DNA of 64,000 nucleotides. It comes from Bdellovibrio sp. KM01 (GTDB lineage Bacteria > Bdellovibrionota > Bdellovibrionia > Bdellovibrionales > Bdellovibrionaceae). Below the pieces are notes generated by a model, which was not told the origin of the DNA, did not search any database, and worked only from the letters and a program-made list of their open reading frames with translations. Positions 63,357 to 64,000 of this stretch are shown in pieces; within the stretch, counting starts at the first letter, position 1, and the number at the start of each line of letters is the position of its first letter. The stretch covers positions 1,860,001-1,924,000 of the forward strand of contig NZ_CP058348.1 in assembly GCF_013752535.1 (NCBI RefSeq), written 5' to 3'. Position numbers and translations under genes: made by a program.

Positions 63357-64000
63357 GCCTAAAACTTCATAATGATTTGTTTGCGGAAACTGATCCAGTA
63401 TCACAAGCTCTTTGATTTCATATCCATACGACTGAAGACGTTGCATGTCTTTCGCCATCGACTCTGGAAAGCATGACATATAAATGAAAAATGGCGGTCG
63501 CTGGTCGTAACTGAGTTCTTCCAATGGATTTAAGAAGCCCATCAGGCCCGAGCGCGGAGGATTTGCCAAGACTCCATCAAATTGACTGAAATCCTGCAGA
63601 ATTTTCTTTTGAAAATCTCCCCGGTAAATTGTTAATTTCTGACTGTGGGGTTTTAATTCGGAAGGTAACATAAGAACTGTTTTTTCAAGTCCTTCCAATG
63701 AAAGTGCGTCGATCTCGCAGGCTAAAACTGATTTTGCCGCTGTCAGTGCTGGCAACGTTAAATTACCAATTCCTGAACCGAATTCAATAATGCGTGCCTG
63801 AGGAAATTGATTCACCCAGGATGAGATCTTATCTGCAATCAGTTTATTTGCCTTAAGGCTTGGCTGTGTAAAGCTCGCAACGTGGCAGTAAAGTTTCACT
63901 GCTAGTTCGCCCATCCATGTTGTGAACCAAACGTTCAATTCTGGATCTTTTAGTTTGAATTCATGTCCATTCCAGACGGGGATTTTACGGCGTTGGCCGA
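63339..64000 (-). CDS. TrmA/RlmD-family RNA m5U methyltransferase, 5' end cut by window
   Basis: The minus-strand frame is open to the right edge (about 220 residues seen), so the apparent TTG start at 63938 is internal. Visible: KLYCHVASFTQPSLKANKLI, then the SAM-binding loop IIEFGSGIGNLTLPAL, FDGVLANPPRSGLMGF, the nucleophile loop FIYMSCFPESMAKDM (Cys), and HYEVLGLL (Glu). These are the motifs of m5U methyltransferases that modify tRNA U54 or 23S rRNA. NPPRSG in place of DPPRxG, and CFP in place of CNP, are mild variants. The N-terminal TRAM or Fe-S part is outside the window, so the target is not decided. Confidence 0.88.
   Translation of the reverse strand, partial: GQRRKIPVWNGHEFKLKDPELNVWFTTWMGELAVKLYCHVASFTQPSLKANKLIADKISSWVNQFPQARIIEFGSGIGNLTLPALTAAKSVLACEIDALSLEGLEKTVLMLPSELKPHSQKLTIYRGDFQKKILQDFSQFDGVLANPPRSGLMGFLNPLEELSYDQRPPFFIYMSCFPESMAKDMQRLQSYGYEIKELVILDQFPQTNHYEVLGLLQRK

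Overview
The window looks like chromosome of a Bdellovibrio-type predatory bacterium (Bdellovibrionota). This is an inference from gene content: a diderm envelope (LptD, many signal peptides and lipoboxes), an exported HNH nuclease, abundant coiled-coil proteins, cell-wall hydrolase-like genes, and a thiolase plus CoA-transferase operon. No single marker in the window fixes the species. Genes are dense, often overlap by 1-8 bases, and usually have AAGGAGG-type ribosome sites. I see no prophage, insertion sequence, CRISPR array or rRNA. There is one tRNA, tRNA-Val(GAC), at 55107-55182.

Layout. 1-8.9 kb is translation and secretion machinery: trhO (cut by the left edge), prfC with an ABC exporter, then ffh-rpsP-khpA-rimM-trmD-SPOUT methyltransferase-rplS, closed by tandem terminators. 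9-18.6 kb holds rnhB-yraN, lptD, a STAS protein, coiled-coil and membrane proteins of unknown role, a VKOR-DsbA fusion, a ChaN-like/GYF_2 pair and HU. 18.7-24.1 kb is a run of exported, TPR, FecR-like and giant coiled-coil genes ending in pyruvate kinase. 24.2-28 kb, on the minus strand, is a cyclic-nucleotide-binding protein and a thiolase-scoA-scoB operon. 28-34 kb has a DUF4097-like protein, a histone-tail-like protein with a Cys/His cluster, a palindromic extragenic element, the HNH nuclease, and miaB with a bifunctional-nuclease-family gene. 34-41 kb has a CPA2 antiporter, a formylglycine-generating enzyme homologue, a gamma carbonic anhydrase and the GMP branch guaB-guaA. 41-52.9 kb has a cupin, a secreted beta-trefoil protein, a TTHB210-like protein, an MFS carrier, dnaE, and a trio of envelope genes that may be a split FlgT-like system plus a double substrate-binding protein. 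53-64 kb has asnS, TMEM175- and DoxX-like membrane proteins, the tRNA, a GST, mscS-ttcA, an NlpC/P60-like lipoprotein next to an L,D-transpeptidase, a Cys-rich membrane protein with an RDD protein, and a TrmA/RlmD-type methyltransferase cut by the right edge.

The most interesting signals are: (i) the FlgT-like pair behind dnaE; (ii) the lysine-tail/acidic/Cys-His protein at 29066, with lysine-rich tails also on RNase HII and L19; (iii) leader hairpins that include or abut the ribosome sites of guaB and asnS, and a terminator whose right arm is the ribosome site of a possible 41-codon gene; and (iv) palindromic elements at 25259-25325 and 29992-30077. Promoter calls are weak pattern matches. 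Membership of poorly known families was judged by eye, without database searches.
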